From the NCBI RefSeq assembly GCF_900217795.1, contig NZ_OBMQ01000004.1:62001-126000 (forward strand): a stretch of DNA of 64,000 nucleotides. Direction: 5' to 3'. Under the pieces are notes generated by a model. The model made no database searches, was not told the origin of the DNA, and saw nothing but the letters and a program-made list of their open reading frames with translations. Shown piece after piece: positions 55,054 to 63,542 of the stretch (within the stretch, counting starts at the first letter, position 1; each line of letters opens with the position of its first letter). The position numbers and the translations under genes are program-made. Source of the stretch: Ureibacillus xyleni (lineage in GTDB: Bacteria > Bacillota > Bacilli > Bacillales_A > Planococcaceae).

Positions 55054-56019
55054 TTATTCGCATAACAGAATTTGTCTTTCAAATTGCGCTTTTCTAGCAA
55101 TACATCGATCTTTGATAATAAAACCTGCCGCATGTACAAATTCATCAATCGGTTCTACTGTAACAAAAACGACCCTATCCGCAATTCTGCGAGCGTTTTT
55201 AATAAGATCTAATTGTTCATCATCGGTAATATGTGAATAGATGTTGTATGGTAAGTCAACAATTGCAACATCATAATGTTCTGTTACTTCTGAAATTGGA
55301 CCCTTAGTTATGTCACCATGAATACCGAAGTAAGCGATATTTTCTCTTGCTCCTACACAAACAAGGGGGCTAATATCTCGTCCTACAATATTAATCCCCA
55401 TCGACAGTGCTTCAACTACTACTGTTCCAATGCCACAACAAGGGTCGATTACGCGTAGGTTTTCTGGTTTTGGGGCTGCAATATTTGCAACAGCTCGAGC
55501 AACTCGAGTACTTAGTGCTGTGGAATAACTTTTAGGCTTATGTACATGTTGTCGCCATACGGATTCACTTTTTTCATAAAGTCCAAAATACCAACGTTCA
55601 CCTAATAAAAGGATCCCAAAAATCTGATTGGGATGATCCAATTCTGGTTCACCGATAATATTTAATCCCACTTCACGTTCAATTTTTCGACGTTCTGGGT
55701 GAGGAATCTTTTTCGTATTACCAATTTCAAACTGATTTAAGTTGATTACTTTAAAAGTGGAACTTACTTGTACATTTTTGGCGTAATTCGAAATCTCTTG
55801 AAGATTGTTACTGTCAAATAAAACTTCAAGTCGTCCCTCAATAAAAGGGCTACGACTTGGGTCCACTTTAACATCGCTTATTAAATAGTTCGATTGGGAA
55901 TCGAAACCAAAAAATGAACGCATCTCCATTCTACAAAGATCATGTTCATCTTCGTGGTGTACATACGTATAAATATATGTACAGTGCTTTTGTTCGTTAC
56001 TCAGGTCTTCTCGCCTCAA
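55054..56019 (-). CDS. Trm11-like SAM-dependent RNA methyltransferase
   Basis: A 321-residue protein. The N-terminal half is a THUMP-like region; the C-terminal Rossmann fold has VIDPCCGIGTVVVEAL (SAM motif I) and VDLPYN (a D-L-P-Y catalytic variant of DPPY for amino-group methylation). The likely substrate is a tRNA guanosine, by family. The TTG start overlaps the stop of the upstream gene (TTGA), so they are coupled. Confidence 0.75.
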   Translation of the reverse strand: MRREDLSNEQKHCTYIYTYVHHEDEHDLCRMEMRSFFGFDSQSNYLISDVKVDPSRSPFIEGRLEVLFDSNNLQEISNYAKNVQVSSTFKVINLNQFEIGNTKKIPHPERRKIEREVGLNIIGEPELDHPNQIFGILLLGERWYFGLYEKSESVWRQHVHKPKSYSTALSTRVARAVANIAAPKPENLRVIDPCCGIGTVVVEALSMGINIVGRDISPLVCVGARENIAYFGIHGDITKGPISEVTEHYDVAIVDLPYNIYSHITDDEQLDLIKNARRIADRVVFVTVEPIDEFVHAAGFIIKDRCIARKAQFERQILLCE

Positions 56020-56477
56020 TTCTCGTTGTTTTGCTCGATGGCATTTAGTAAATTACTTACAAAATTAATTGTGATAGATAGCACTTCTTCAATCATCATA
56101 TTTTCTTGGAAACCTTCCATCAAATCAATTGGAATATTTAAATCCCATAGTCCGTCTTCTCCGGAAAACATAGCACTGAAATTTTTAATTTCTGATCCAT
56201 GTAAGTTTTCATTTAAGTATGTTTTAATTGTAGATGCATGTTTCTTTTGAACTTTTAATCCGAATAACACCATGTACGTTTTAAAAACATCATCTAATTC
56301 CAATGAAAGTGATTCTGCTTTGATTGTCTCGAAAGTTGGAGATTCGATATAGAGAAATTCATTTTGGTGTTGCTTTAAATAAGAAATCGGTTTATTTAAA
56401 AATTCCGCATTTTGTTCTGACAATGTTTCTTCTGTCTCTTTATCACAAAGTTCAATATACACATCAATTAGTTCCAT
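56016..56477 (-). CDS. Soluble protein of unknown function, coupled to Trm11-like gene
   Basis: A 153-residue acidic, mostly helical protein. It overlaps the methyltransferase gene by 4 bp. AAAGGAGG precedes the ATG. No family recognised; coupling suggests a shared role. Confidence 0.6.
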   Translation of the reverse strand: MELIDVYIELCDKETEETLSEQNAEFLNKPISYLKQHQNEFLYIESPTFETIKAESLSLELDDVFKTYMVLFGLKVQKKHASTIKTYLNENLHGSEIKNFSAMFSGEDGLWDLNIPIDLMEGFQENMMIEEVLSITINFVSNLLNAIEQNNEN

Positions 56478-56590
56478 TTTTACAGCCTCCTTTAAGTTAG
56501 TATATCCTTTTATACAATAAAAAATAGACAGACCAAGAAGGCTGCCTAATTATTGATTATAGCACATGAATGGTTTTTTTAAAAAAGAAC

Positions 56591-56619
56591 TTGCGCATTA
56601 GAATATATTATTCTATAAT
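56591..56619 (+). promoter_or_regulatory. Orphan sigma-A promoter
   Basis: TTGCGC (56591-56596), exactly 17 bp, TATAAT (56614-56619), reading away from the 56016 gene with no protein-coding gene downstream on this strand before a terminator. Confidence 0.6.
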
Positions 56620-56625
56620 AATAAA

Positions 56626-56703
56626 CAGAATACAAGCGATTCGAATGAACAACCGTTTCCGTTAGGTGCTGGTACCACTTAACATGAGGAAACGGTTTTT
56701 CTT
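56626..56703 (+). ncRNA. Candidate small RNA with intrinsic terminator
   Basis: Starts just after the orphan promoter and ends in a stem AACCGTTTCC (56651-56660) / GGAAACGGTT (56688-56697), with an inner stem TTAGGTG / CACTTAA, followed by TTTTTCTTTT. On the other strand the hairpin lacks a T run. No reading frame of any length is present. About 78 nt predicted, ending beside the stop of the facing methyltransferase gene. Confidence 0.5.
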
Positions 56704-56707
56704 TTGT

Positions 56708-57307
56708 CTAAAATAGGTTCAAACGATAAATTAAAAATTGTTCGTAAGGGTTTTTTTCGTATAAATTCGGTAAATTGACTTCTTTTACTAATTCAAAGGT
56801 AGTGCTGTTCTCTAAAAAATATCGATAATCATTTGAAGCGTAATATAAAATGATGTCCACTTCACGGGGATTTTCTTCTACAGAGCGCAAAATATTATTT
56901 ACTACTTTCATAAATACTTGAACTGAAAATGGATTGAAGAAATAAAATTTGTTCTGTTGTGCTTCGATTTTATATTTTTCAGCATAACAATTAACAAAAT
57001 GGATTTGACCCGAATTAAATTGATAGCTTTTTAAGTTGTGTGAAGCTTCGTTTAAAAATTGTTGATTCATCTCAATTCCAACACAAGATGTATGAAATAA
57101 ATAATTTGTAAAAAAATTCAAACGTCCTTTCCCACATCCAAAATCCACGATTGTGTCACTGCAATTGATTGTATAGTGTTTAAATAATTCTTCTAATGCA
57201 CTGTATGGTGTGGGTTCGTATGGGTGGTAATAGACGGAATTATTCACTTCCGCAATAGTTTCGCGTGTATTGATATTTAATATTTTATCGTAATAACTTT
57301 CTTTCAC
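56708..57307 (-). CDS. Class I SAM-dependent methyltransferase
   Basis: A 199-residue protein with motif I VDFGCGKGRLNFF (about 53-65) and FFNPFSVQVF in the motif IV position. It resembles small protein/metabolite methyltransferases; the substrate is unknown. The start is GTG at 57307 after GAGGATA. Confidence 0.75.
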   Translation of the reverse strand: MKESYYDKILNINTRETIAEVNNSVYYHPYEPTPYSALEELFKHYTINCSDTIVDFGCGKGRLNFFTNYLFHTSCVGIEMNQQFLNEASHNLKSYQFNSGQIHFVNCYAEKYKIEAQQNKFYFFNPFSVQVFMKVVNNILRSVEENPREVDIILYYASNDYRYFLENSTTFELVKEVNLPNLYEKNPYEQFLIYRLNLF

Positions 57308-57417
57308 AAAAATATCCTCGTTTCTAGTCGAAATCTATTTCAATTATACATCAAATGTGTAACTTCAATTGTGTTCTGGCAAAGATGAGTAGTACAAAAG
57401 CTAAAGTGAGGGACAAT

Positions 57418-58155
57418 ATGGTGATAAATCGTACCACTTACGAAAGTCGTAAATTTGAGTTGCCGAAAATACCTTGGATGTTGAAACAAACTTGGGAAAA
57501 TTCATTATTTATTCATTACCCTGTGAAAAAGGAACTCCTTGAACAGTTAATCCCTTTGGAACTTTCCGTGGATACATTTAATGGGGTAGGGTGGGTGACC
57601 ATTGTACCTTACTATATCCGTGATCAACGTGGGAAGGGTATGCCCCCAGTTCCGGGTATAAGTGAATTTCCAGGGTATAATTTACGAACCTATGTAAAAG
57701 GAAATGGAAAACCAGGTGTTTATTTCTTTTACCTAGCAGCAGCAAATATTGTTGCGGCAAGACTAGCAAAAACTTTTTTTCGGTTACCTTATAAGTTTGA
57801 AAAGATGAAAATGTCGAAGGGAAATGAAGGAGTTCATTTTGAATCAAATTATTTGAAATGTCAATACGAGCAAGTGAACAACCCATTTTCTCCTAAGAAG
57901 GGGTCATTAGATGAATGGTTGCTTGAAAGATATTGTCTTTATACAGTGAGTAAAGGTGTTGTTTTTCAATGTAATATTGTCCATCCATCATGGGTTTTAT
58001 ATGAGGCAAATGTTGAATTTCACCATAATACATTCCTTTCAAAATATAAAATTGAACCACTTTGGGACAAACCGGTGTTGCATTTTTCCAAAAGGGCAGA
58101 AGTGAACATCTGGCCGCTAGTTCCAGTGAAAATGAATGAACACTTTTCCTCTTAA
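57418..58155 (+). CDS. YqjF-like DUF2071 protein
   Basis: A 245-residue protein with the DUF2071 pattern: WENSLFIHYPVKKELLEQLIP, GWVTIVPYYI, FPGYNLRTYVKGNGKPGVYFF. Function is unknown. The ATG at 57418 follows GTGAGGGA. Confidence 0.85.
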   Translation: MVINRTTYESRKFELPKIPWMLKQTWENSLFIHYPVKKELLEQLIPLELSVDTFNGVGWVTIVPYYIRDQRGKGMPPVPGISEFPGYNLRTYVKGNGKPGVYFFYLAAANIVAARLAKTFFRLPYKFEKMKMSKGNEGVHFESNYLKCQYEQVNNPFSPKKGSLDEWLLERYCLYTVSKGVVFQCNIVHPSWVLYEANVEFHHNTFLSKYKIEPLWDKPVLHFSKRAEVNIWPLVPVKMNEHFSS

Positions 58156-58203
58156 TTAAATTCAAGTAAGCTAAATGAAATGGATTTAAAGGAAGTGTTT
58201 TAT

Positions 58204-58527
58204 TTGGTTTATGCAGCTCTATTATTTATTCTAGCAGGCATCGCTGAGATTGGTGGCGGCTATTTAATTTGGTTATGGCTACGGGAAGGGAAGCCTTTTT
58301 ATTGGGGCGTATTTGGAGGACTAGCATTAGCAATTTATGGCGTAATTGCTACTTTCCAAACTTTCCCGTCATTTGGTAGGGTGTATGCAGCATATGGCGG
58401 TGTATTTATCGTGTTATCGGTGTTATGGGGTTGGGGCGTCGATAAAAAAACTCCGGATTTATACGATTGGGTTGGGGCGGCAATCTGTTTAGTTGGGGTT
58501 GCTGTGATGTTAATGCCGCGCTCATAA
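58204..58527 (+). CDS. ynfA: YnfA-family (UPF0060) small membrane protein
   Basis: A 107-residue four-helix protein resembling small multidrug-resistance-type transporters: [24 protein letters not shown] and [12 protein letters not shown]. The TTG at 58204 after AAAGGAAG gives the usual family length; an ATG at 58180 would add eight residues and has no good ribosome site. Confidence 0.9.
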   Translation: MVYAALLFILAGIAEIGGGYLIWLWLREGKPFYWGVFGGLALAIYGVIATFQTFPSFGRVYAAYGGVFIVLSVLWGWGVDKKTPDLYDWVGAAICLVGVAVMLMPRS

Positions 58528-58532
58528 TCATA

Positions 58533-58566
58533 AAAGGCTTGATTCATAAATTTGAATCAAGCCTTT
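58533..58566. terminator. Bidirectional terminator
   Basis: Perfect 13-bp stem AAAGGCTTGATTC / GAATCAAGCCTTT between the convergent ynfA and radical SAM genes. Confidence 0.75.
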
Positions 58567-58570
58567 CATA

Positions 58571-60316
58571 TTAAACAGATTCTAACTGTAATGTCGCGAA
58601 AATTGGCGTGCTGCCGTTACGGAAATACGTTAATAAAACGCCATCTTTTGCTACAATTTCACCGTTTGTAAATTCATGATAATCAATAGCAAATGGAACG
58701 AGAAGAGAATGTTTATAAAATTCTTTTTCTGTTACATTCATTTGTGCAAACTCATCACCTGCTAACGATGGGTTGTCTTTTAACATCGTGAAAATCGCTT
58801 TCTGATCGCTTTGAGAAACACGTTCATGCCACCATAGTTTTCGTGGTTGGAATTGTTGTTTTGATAAATAATCTAGTTGCATTAAGCTTCGTACAACCGG
58901 TAGATTGATGTGTTTTTGCGTTGCTAAAAATTCTTCAAGTCTTTTAAATAAATCTTCAAGTTGATGTCCGATTCGAGACCAACCTTTTTCTTCCCAATAC
59001 GTGCCGAAGTTTTGGAAGAAATCAAATGGTGTTTCAAACCCTTGCGTAACTAAATATTCAATTGTGTTGTCCATTCGGTGGTCGTTCCAATACTTTTCGA
59101 GAACGTCTTCTGCATGTTTAATACGAATGATTTCATCAAAGGTTAGGACATTGTTTGCGAAAATTTCGTAGGGTGCAACATCCACATACGTATAGCCGTA
59201 TTTTTTTGCTTCAATACGAAGTCCAGTTCCGCGCAATAATTTTAGGAAACCAAGTTGTAATTCTTCTGGTCGCATTGCAAACACATCATTAAATGTTTGA
59301 CGGAAGCTGTTGTAATCTTCTTCTGGTAAACCTGCAATTAAATCTAAATGTTGGTCGATCTTGCCGCCTTCTTTTACCATCGTCACGGTACGTTTTAATT
59401 TTTCAAAGTTTTGGCGACGTTTTACCAGTTCATTTGTTAAGTCATTTGTAGATTGTACACCAATTTCAAAGCGGAATAGTCCTTTTGGTGCGTTGTCATT
59501 TAAAAATTGAATCACTTCCGGACGCATAATATCAGCTGTAATTTCAAATTGGAATACAACACCTGTCACATGTTCATCAATTAAAAATTGGAACATCTCC
59601 ATTGCGTAACTGCGGCTAATGTTAAAGGTACGGTCGACGAATTTGATTGTTTTTGCGCCATTTGCCATCAAATAGCGGATATCGTCTTTAATTTTTTCCC
59701 GATTAAAGTAACGAACACCTACTTCAATGGAAGAAAGGCAAAATTGACAACTAAATGGGCAACCGCGACTAGTTTCGATATATTGAATACGTTTCCCTAA
59801 GTGAGGGCGGTCTTCTTCAAAGCGGAATGGACTTGGCAATTCGCGTAAATCGATTTTAGCTGGTTGAGCATGAATTTTTACATGGCCATCTTGTAAATAA
59901 CAAATCCCTGGTACTTCTTCAAGGGGAATTTCTCCGTGAAAATGTTGAAGTAACTTTTTAAAAGATAATTCACCCTCACCCATCACGATGTAGTCGATTT
60001 CTTCAACACGGCGCAACCATTCGTGAACATCATAAGAAACTTCTGGACCTCCAAGCACAATTTTAATGTCAGGCGCAACCGCACGTAGCATTCGAATAAC
60101 ACGTATGGTTTCTTCAATGTTCCAAATGTAACAGCTAAAGCCGATAACATCTGGTTTGTATTGGTATAAATCTGAAACAATATTGAAAGAAGGATCTTTA
60201 ATGGTATATTCAACAATTGTTGGGTTAAACTCAGGTTGAGCAGCAGCTTTTAAACAACGAAGGGCAAGGTTTGTATGGATATATTTCGCATTAAGCGTTG
60301 TTAAGACAATATTCAT
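58571..60316 (-). CDS. B12-binding radical SAM protein
   Basis: A 581-residue protein. A B12-binding-type domain (about 1-135; VIGFSCYIWNIEE, VLGGPEVSYD) precedes a radical SAM core with CPFSCQFC (about 182-189), and a C-terminal DUF4080-like region follows. Family members often methylate or modify unactivated carbons; the substrate is unknown. The ATG at 60316 follows AGGAGAAC. Confidence 0.85.
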   Translation of the reverse strand: MNIVLTTLNAKYIHTNLALRCLKAAAQPEFNPTIVEYTIKDPSFNIVSDLYQYKPDVIGFSCYIWNIEETIRVIRMLRAVAPDIKIVLGGPEVSYDVHEWLRRVEEIDYIVMGEGELSFKKLLQHFHGEIPLEEVPGICYLQDGHVKIHAQPAKIDLRELPSPFRFEEDRPHLGKRIQYIETSRGCPFSCQFCLSSIEVGVRYFNREKIKDDIRYLMANGAKTIKFVDRTFNISRSYAMEMFQFLIDEHVTGVVFQFEITADIMRPEVIQFLNDNAPKGLFRFEIGVQSTNDLTNELVKRRQNFEKLKRTVTMVKEGGKIDQHLDLIAGLPEEDYNSFRQTFNDVFAMRPEELQLGFLKLLRGTGLRIEAKKYGYTYVDVAPYEIFANNVLTFDEIIRIKHAEDVLEKYWNDHRMDNTIEYLVTQGFETPFDFFQNFGTYWEEKGWSRIGHQLEDLFKRLEEFLATQKHINLPVVRSLMQLDYLSKQQFQPRKLWWHERVSQSDQKAIFTMLKDNPSLAGDEFAQMNVTEKEFYKHSLLVPFAIDYHEFTNGEIVAKDGVLLTYFRNGSTPIFATLQLESV

Positions 60317-60432
60317 TAAGTAGTAGTTCTCCTTTTTATCTACACAGTACTTCAACTTATGATTGTAGCAGTATTATTGGTTTTCTGCCACTTACATAGA
60401 AGGATTAAATAAAAAACATCCCGCTAATGTTG

Positions 60433-60667
60433 AGGGCACTGAAAAAGTCGATTTTAATAAATTTTTATAATAAAAATACGCTCAGATCTTTTAGGAAGTG
60501 GGATTCACGAAGACTCCTACGGGAACAGCTTGAGCTGAAGACCCCGCAGGAGCTTGCGACGAGGAGGCTGAAGCCAAGCCCGTGGAAAGCGAAGTGAATC
60601 CCACCTTCTATTTAGAAGCAAATAATTACTATAAATTTTTATCGGTATTTAGTTTTTCAGTGGCTTC
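60433..60667 (+). mobile_element. 235-bp non-coding terminator-targeting repeat, copy 3
   Basis: Same length and sequence as copy 1. It is flanked by CTAATGTT direct repeats (60424-60431 and 60668-60675). Removal restores, on the minus strand, a hairpin CATCTCGC / GCGGGATG with a T run, which is the terminator of the Spo0E-like gene at 60694. Confidence 0.9.
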
Positions 60668-60693
60668 CTAATGTTCGCGAGATGCTTTTTTCC

Positions 60694-60855
60694 TTAAACA
60701 ATTTTACTATATTTATTTAATAACAGATCTAATTCTTGACTAAAATTTACCACATCTGGGTGTGTAAAACCTAATAAGTTTGCCTTTTTATACATGCTTT
60801 TTCTTTTGAGTTCGATTTGTAGTATAAGTGTTTTTTTAATTATGAAATTGATCAT
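60694..60855 (-). CDS. Spo0E-type aspartyl-phosphate phosphatase
   Basis: A 53-residue protein ending FSQELDLLLNKY, the Spo0E signature, with GFTHPDVV upstream. It is a paralogue of the 17533-17697 gene. The ATG at 60855 follows AGAAGGAG. It probably dephosphorylates Spo0A~P. Its terminator carries copy 3 of the repeat. Confidence 0.85.
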   Translation of the reverse strand: MINFIIKKTLILQIELKRKSMYKKANLLGFTHPDVVNFSQELDLLLNKYSKIV

Positions 60856-60876
60856 ATATACTCCTTCTCTTCTCAT

Positions 60877-61192
60877 TATTGTATGACATCAATTAGTAGT
60901 TCTGTTTGTATTATAAAACATCAAAATTAAAAATGTTGTCGTTTTATTTCAAATGTTACAAAAAGATTAAATTTATTTAAAATGTAGTAATAATCGTATT
61001 TTTAGAGAAAAGTTGGAAATTTGCGGTAAAAATGTTTAGCTAAAAAGAAAAGGTTTTAGCGGAATTTGATGGGAAATGTAAAATTATGGTGAAAACTTTT
61101 TTATTTCCTTTACTTTCAATATTCAAATTAGAATAGCAGCTCGTTGAATGGCAAAACTAATGGGGATTACATTTTAAAGGGGAGTGTTGAAG
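60877..61192. other. AT-rich intergenic stretch
   Basis: About 315 bp between divergent genes; no gene or recognised element seen. Confidence 0.35.
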
Positions 61193-61315
61193 TTGAAGAA
61201 CAAACAGCCACATCAACAGTTAACGGTGCAAGATAACCAGTTAACGAAAACACAAGAAGTTTTATACCAAAAGGATTTTAAACGAGCAGACAGAGCAAGA
61301 GGGAAAAAACGATAA
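61193..61315 (+). CDS. YfhE-like small protein
   Basis: A 40-residue basic peptide; LTKTQEVLYQKDFKRADRARG matches the YfhE-family core (TQEVLY, F-K-ADRA). The TTG start follows AAAGGGGAG with good spacing. YfhE function is unknown; it may be a minor sporulation protein. Confidence 0.65.
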   Translation: MKNKQPHQQLTVQDNQLTKTQEVLYQKDFKRADRARGKKR

Positions 61316-61328
61316 TTAATTAGTAATT

Positions 61329-61367
61329 CGCAATCTTATGAGGGAAACTCTAAGGTTGCGTTTTTAT
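61329..61367 (+). terminator. Terminator of the YfhE-like gene
   Basis: Stem CGCAATCTTA / TAAGGTTGCG followed by TTTTTATTT. Confidence 0.85.
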
Positions 61368-61565
61368 TTGTAAAACTGTACTTGTATAACAATCACTTAC
61401 ATATTCTAGCGTGTAGTAAACTGATTTTTGAAGAACTCTAGTACTTTTTTTAATTTGAAATCAGAAAATTAGCGAAAATCTTCGAAATCTTATAAACTGT
61501 ATTCTAAATTAATTGAAAAGGATAAGTTATTTGGTAAAATAATAATTTATAAGGGGGAAGCTATA

Positions 61566-62459
61566 GTGAAGTTAAACGAATGGTTAAACAATGAAATTCC
61601 TAATATTGCAAAAACGCTTGTAGATGTTCATAAAGATTATTTTTCAATTGAGAAATCGATTGGGTTTGAAGGGCAAGAAACAATTTATAAAATTCTTCAA
61701 AATTTCCGTTCTGCTCTTTTCCCATGTTTATGTGATAAATATTCAAGCGATAATACCCGAATTAATGTTAGTATTGGCAATAACTTAAGAAAATCTGCAT
61801 TAGATTTAAGTGAGTTAATTGGAAAAGTTCTTGTAAATGAAAATGCTTTGAATGAAACAGATGCAAAAAGAAAAGCAGAAGAAATTGTGATGAATCTGAT
61901 CAATAAGTTTCCTGAGATCCGCAAAACTTTACAAACGGATATTCAAGCAGCTTATGATGGAGACCCTGCAACAACATCAACGGAAGAAATCCTTTTTAGT
62001 TATCCGTCAATTCAAGCAATAAGCATACATAGAATTGCTCACGAATTATATAAATTAAATGTACCAATCATACCGAGAATTATGTCTGAATACGCCCATG
62101 GTTTAACGGGTATCGACATTCACCCTGGTGCTTCCATTGGAGAATACTTCTTTATTGACCATGGTACTGGTGTAGTCATTGGTGAAACATGTACAATTGG
62201 TAAAAATGTGAAAATTTATCAAGGTGTAACGTTAGGTGCAAAAAGCTTCCCATTAGATGAAAATGGCAATCCGATTAAAGGGATTAAACGCCATCCAAAC
62301 ATTGAAGATAATGTTGTAATATATGCAGGTGCAACAATCCTTGGTGGAGATACAACAATTGGTCAAAATTCAGTGATTGGTGGGAACATTTGGTTAACTC
62401 AATCTGTTCCTGAAAATTCAAAAGTGTACAATTCTCAGCCATTACCAAATATTAAATAA
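61566..62459 (+). CDS. Serine O-acetyltransferase (EpsC type)
   Basis: A 297-residue enzyme making O-acetylserine for cysteine synthesis. An extended helical N-terminal domain (about 1-165) precedes a left-handed beta-helix of hexapeptide repeats (TGIDIHPGASIGEYFFIDHGTGVVIGETCTIG, with the active-site His and Asp). The length exceeds classic CysE and fits the EpsC/SrpH type. The start is GTG at 61566 after AAGGGGGAAG. Confidence 0.9.
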   Translation: MKLNEWLNNEIPNIAKTLVDVHKDYFSIEKSIGFEGQETIYKILQNFRSALFPCLCDKYSSDNTRINVSIGNNLRKSALDLSELIGKVLVNENALNETDAKRKAEEIVMNLINKFPEIRKTLQTDIQAAYDGDPATTSTEEILFSYPSIQAISIHRIAHELYKLNVPIIPRIMSEYAHGLTGIDIHPGASIGEYFFIDHGTGVVIGETCTIGKNVKIYQGVTLGAKSFPLDENGNPIKGIKRHPNIEDNVVIYAGATILGGDTTIGQNSVIGGNIWLTQSVPENSKVYNSQPLPNIK

Positions 62460-62467
62460 TACATTAA

Positions 62468-62493
62468 AAGACTACCCGAAATTGGGTAGTCTT
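62468..62493 (+). terminator. Terminator of the serine acetyltransferase gene
   Basis: Stem AAGACTACCC / GGGTAGTCTT; T-rich tail ATTATAT. Confidence 0.8.
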
Positions 62494-62515
62494 ATTATAT
62501 GAAGAGGAATAAGTA

Positions 62516-62668
62516 TTAAAAGTCACTTTCCATTTCTAATCTTTGGTAAGCAAATTCGTAAGTTGCCTCTAACACTCGGTCACTAATATTCATTAGTTCA
62601 CTCGGATTTACGCCAAAGTAAGTTACTAAAAAATGCACCATGTTTTGTCGCTCTTTTTCAGTAATCAT
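62516..62668 (-). CDS. Small acidic protein, possibly BH0509-like
   Basis: A 50-residue helical protein (MITEKERQNMVHFLVTYFGV, then SELMNISDRVLEATYEFAY). The ATG follows AGGAGGGTG. Its pattern loosely resembles small Bacillus proteins of the BH0509 group; function unknown. Confidence 0.55.
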   Translation of the reverse strand: MITEKERQNMVHFLVTYFGVNPSELMNISDRVLEATYEFAYQRLEMESDF

Positions 62669-62824
62669 GTAATTTATACACCCTCCTAATTATTATATAA
62701 CAAATATATGTTGTTTCAATCTGATGTATAACAGATAAAAGCCTAACATCTTCAAATATTTCATTAAATGGCTGGACTTTTTTCCAAAAACAAATGGTTG
62801 ACTATTTTCATATAACACACTTAC

Positions 62825-62853
62825 TTGCACAATATAATAAATTTCAGTAATAT
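62825..62853 (+). promoter_or_regulatory. Sigma-A-like promoter of the structured RNA candidate
   Basis: TTGCAC (62825-62830), 17-bp spacer, TAATAT (62848-62853), with a predicted start near 62860. Confidence 0.5.
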
Positions 62854-62859
62854 AACATT

Positions 62860-63098
62860 AAAGCTGCGTTGTACGTAGAATATTAAGTTTTAACCTTTAA
62901 GCTGTAAAAGGGAGTTTTAGATTGAAGATGAAATGGCGAGCGTCACACAATTTGTGCATGACGATATACAGGAAATCTTTTGCGAACACCCACTTTGAGG
63001 AGTGGTGGTTTAAAACTTTCTATCAACTTACGGCAAAGCGGCTTACACCTATACATAATAATGTACTCTTACTAAATGGTGAGGGTGCTTTTTTTTTG
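62860..63098 (+). ncRNA. Candidate structured RNA of about 240 nt
   Basis: A promoter-like start is followed by a strong hairpin with CGTCA-CACAA and TTGTG-CA-TGACG arms (62941-62963), a second hairpin from AACACCCACT and AGTGGTGGTT (62985-63010), and a final stem with CACC / GGTG-type arms ending in a nine-T run (63090-63097). A 71-codon reading frame runs through it from TTG 62922 after AAAAGGGAG, but the terminator lies inside that frame, so I favour a non-coding RNA. I do not recognise the family. Confidence 0.5.
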
Positions 63099-63192
63099 CC
63101 AAAAATTTCTTCGTTTAAGAAATCAATTTTAAACTAAACTATAAAAACACTGATAAATCAATCAGTGAATTACTCTAAAGGAGGCAATCAAT

Positions 63193-63396
63193 ATGGCAAA
63201 CAGTAATAACAATAATAAGTTATTAGTATCTGGTGCACAAAACGCATTAGATCAAATGAAGTATGAAATTGCATCAGAATTTGGAGTACATCTTGGGCCA
63301 GATGCATCAGCTCGTGCAAATGGTTCAGTAGGTGGAGAAATCACAAAACGCCTTGTACAAATGGCGGAAAGTCAATTACGTGGTACACAACAATAG
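63193..63396 (+). CDS. Alpha/beta-type small acid-soluble spore protein
   Basis: A 67-residue SASP with both family blocks: [47 protein letters not shown] holds the GPR protease cleavage site. It coats spore DNA. AAAGGAGG precedes the ATG. Forespore sigma-G control is expected; I did not locate the promoter with confidence. Confidence 0.96.
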   Translation: MANSNNNNKLLVSGAQNALDQMKYEIASEFGVHLGPDASARANGSVGGEITKRLVQMAESQLRGTQQ

Positions 63397-63434
63397 TGTA
63401 AGATTTACAAATAAATATTAAGTGAAATCAAATG

Positions 63435-63465
63435 GGAAACCCGGTTAATTGGGTTTCCTTTTTAT
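63435..63465 (+). terminator. Terminator of the SASP gene
   Basis: Stem GGAAACCC / GGGTTTCC followed by a T run. Confidence 0.88.
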
Positions 63466-63542
63466 TTGCATTCTCCTCTTTCACACACATTAGGCTTTTC
63501 GCATATGGTAAGAAAAGTTTACATGATGGGGTGGAGGAAAAG

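Noticed and set aside
54870-55148. Reading frame spanning the inverted 235-bp repeat
   Set aside because: Produced by the repeat itself; the same sequence has no shared frame with a start site in the other two copies.
62922-63137. 71-codon reading frame as a simple protein gene
   Set aside because: It runs through strong hairpins and a nine-T terminator; no family pattern. Kept only as a possible dual function of the RNA candidate.
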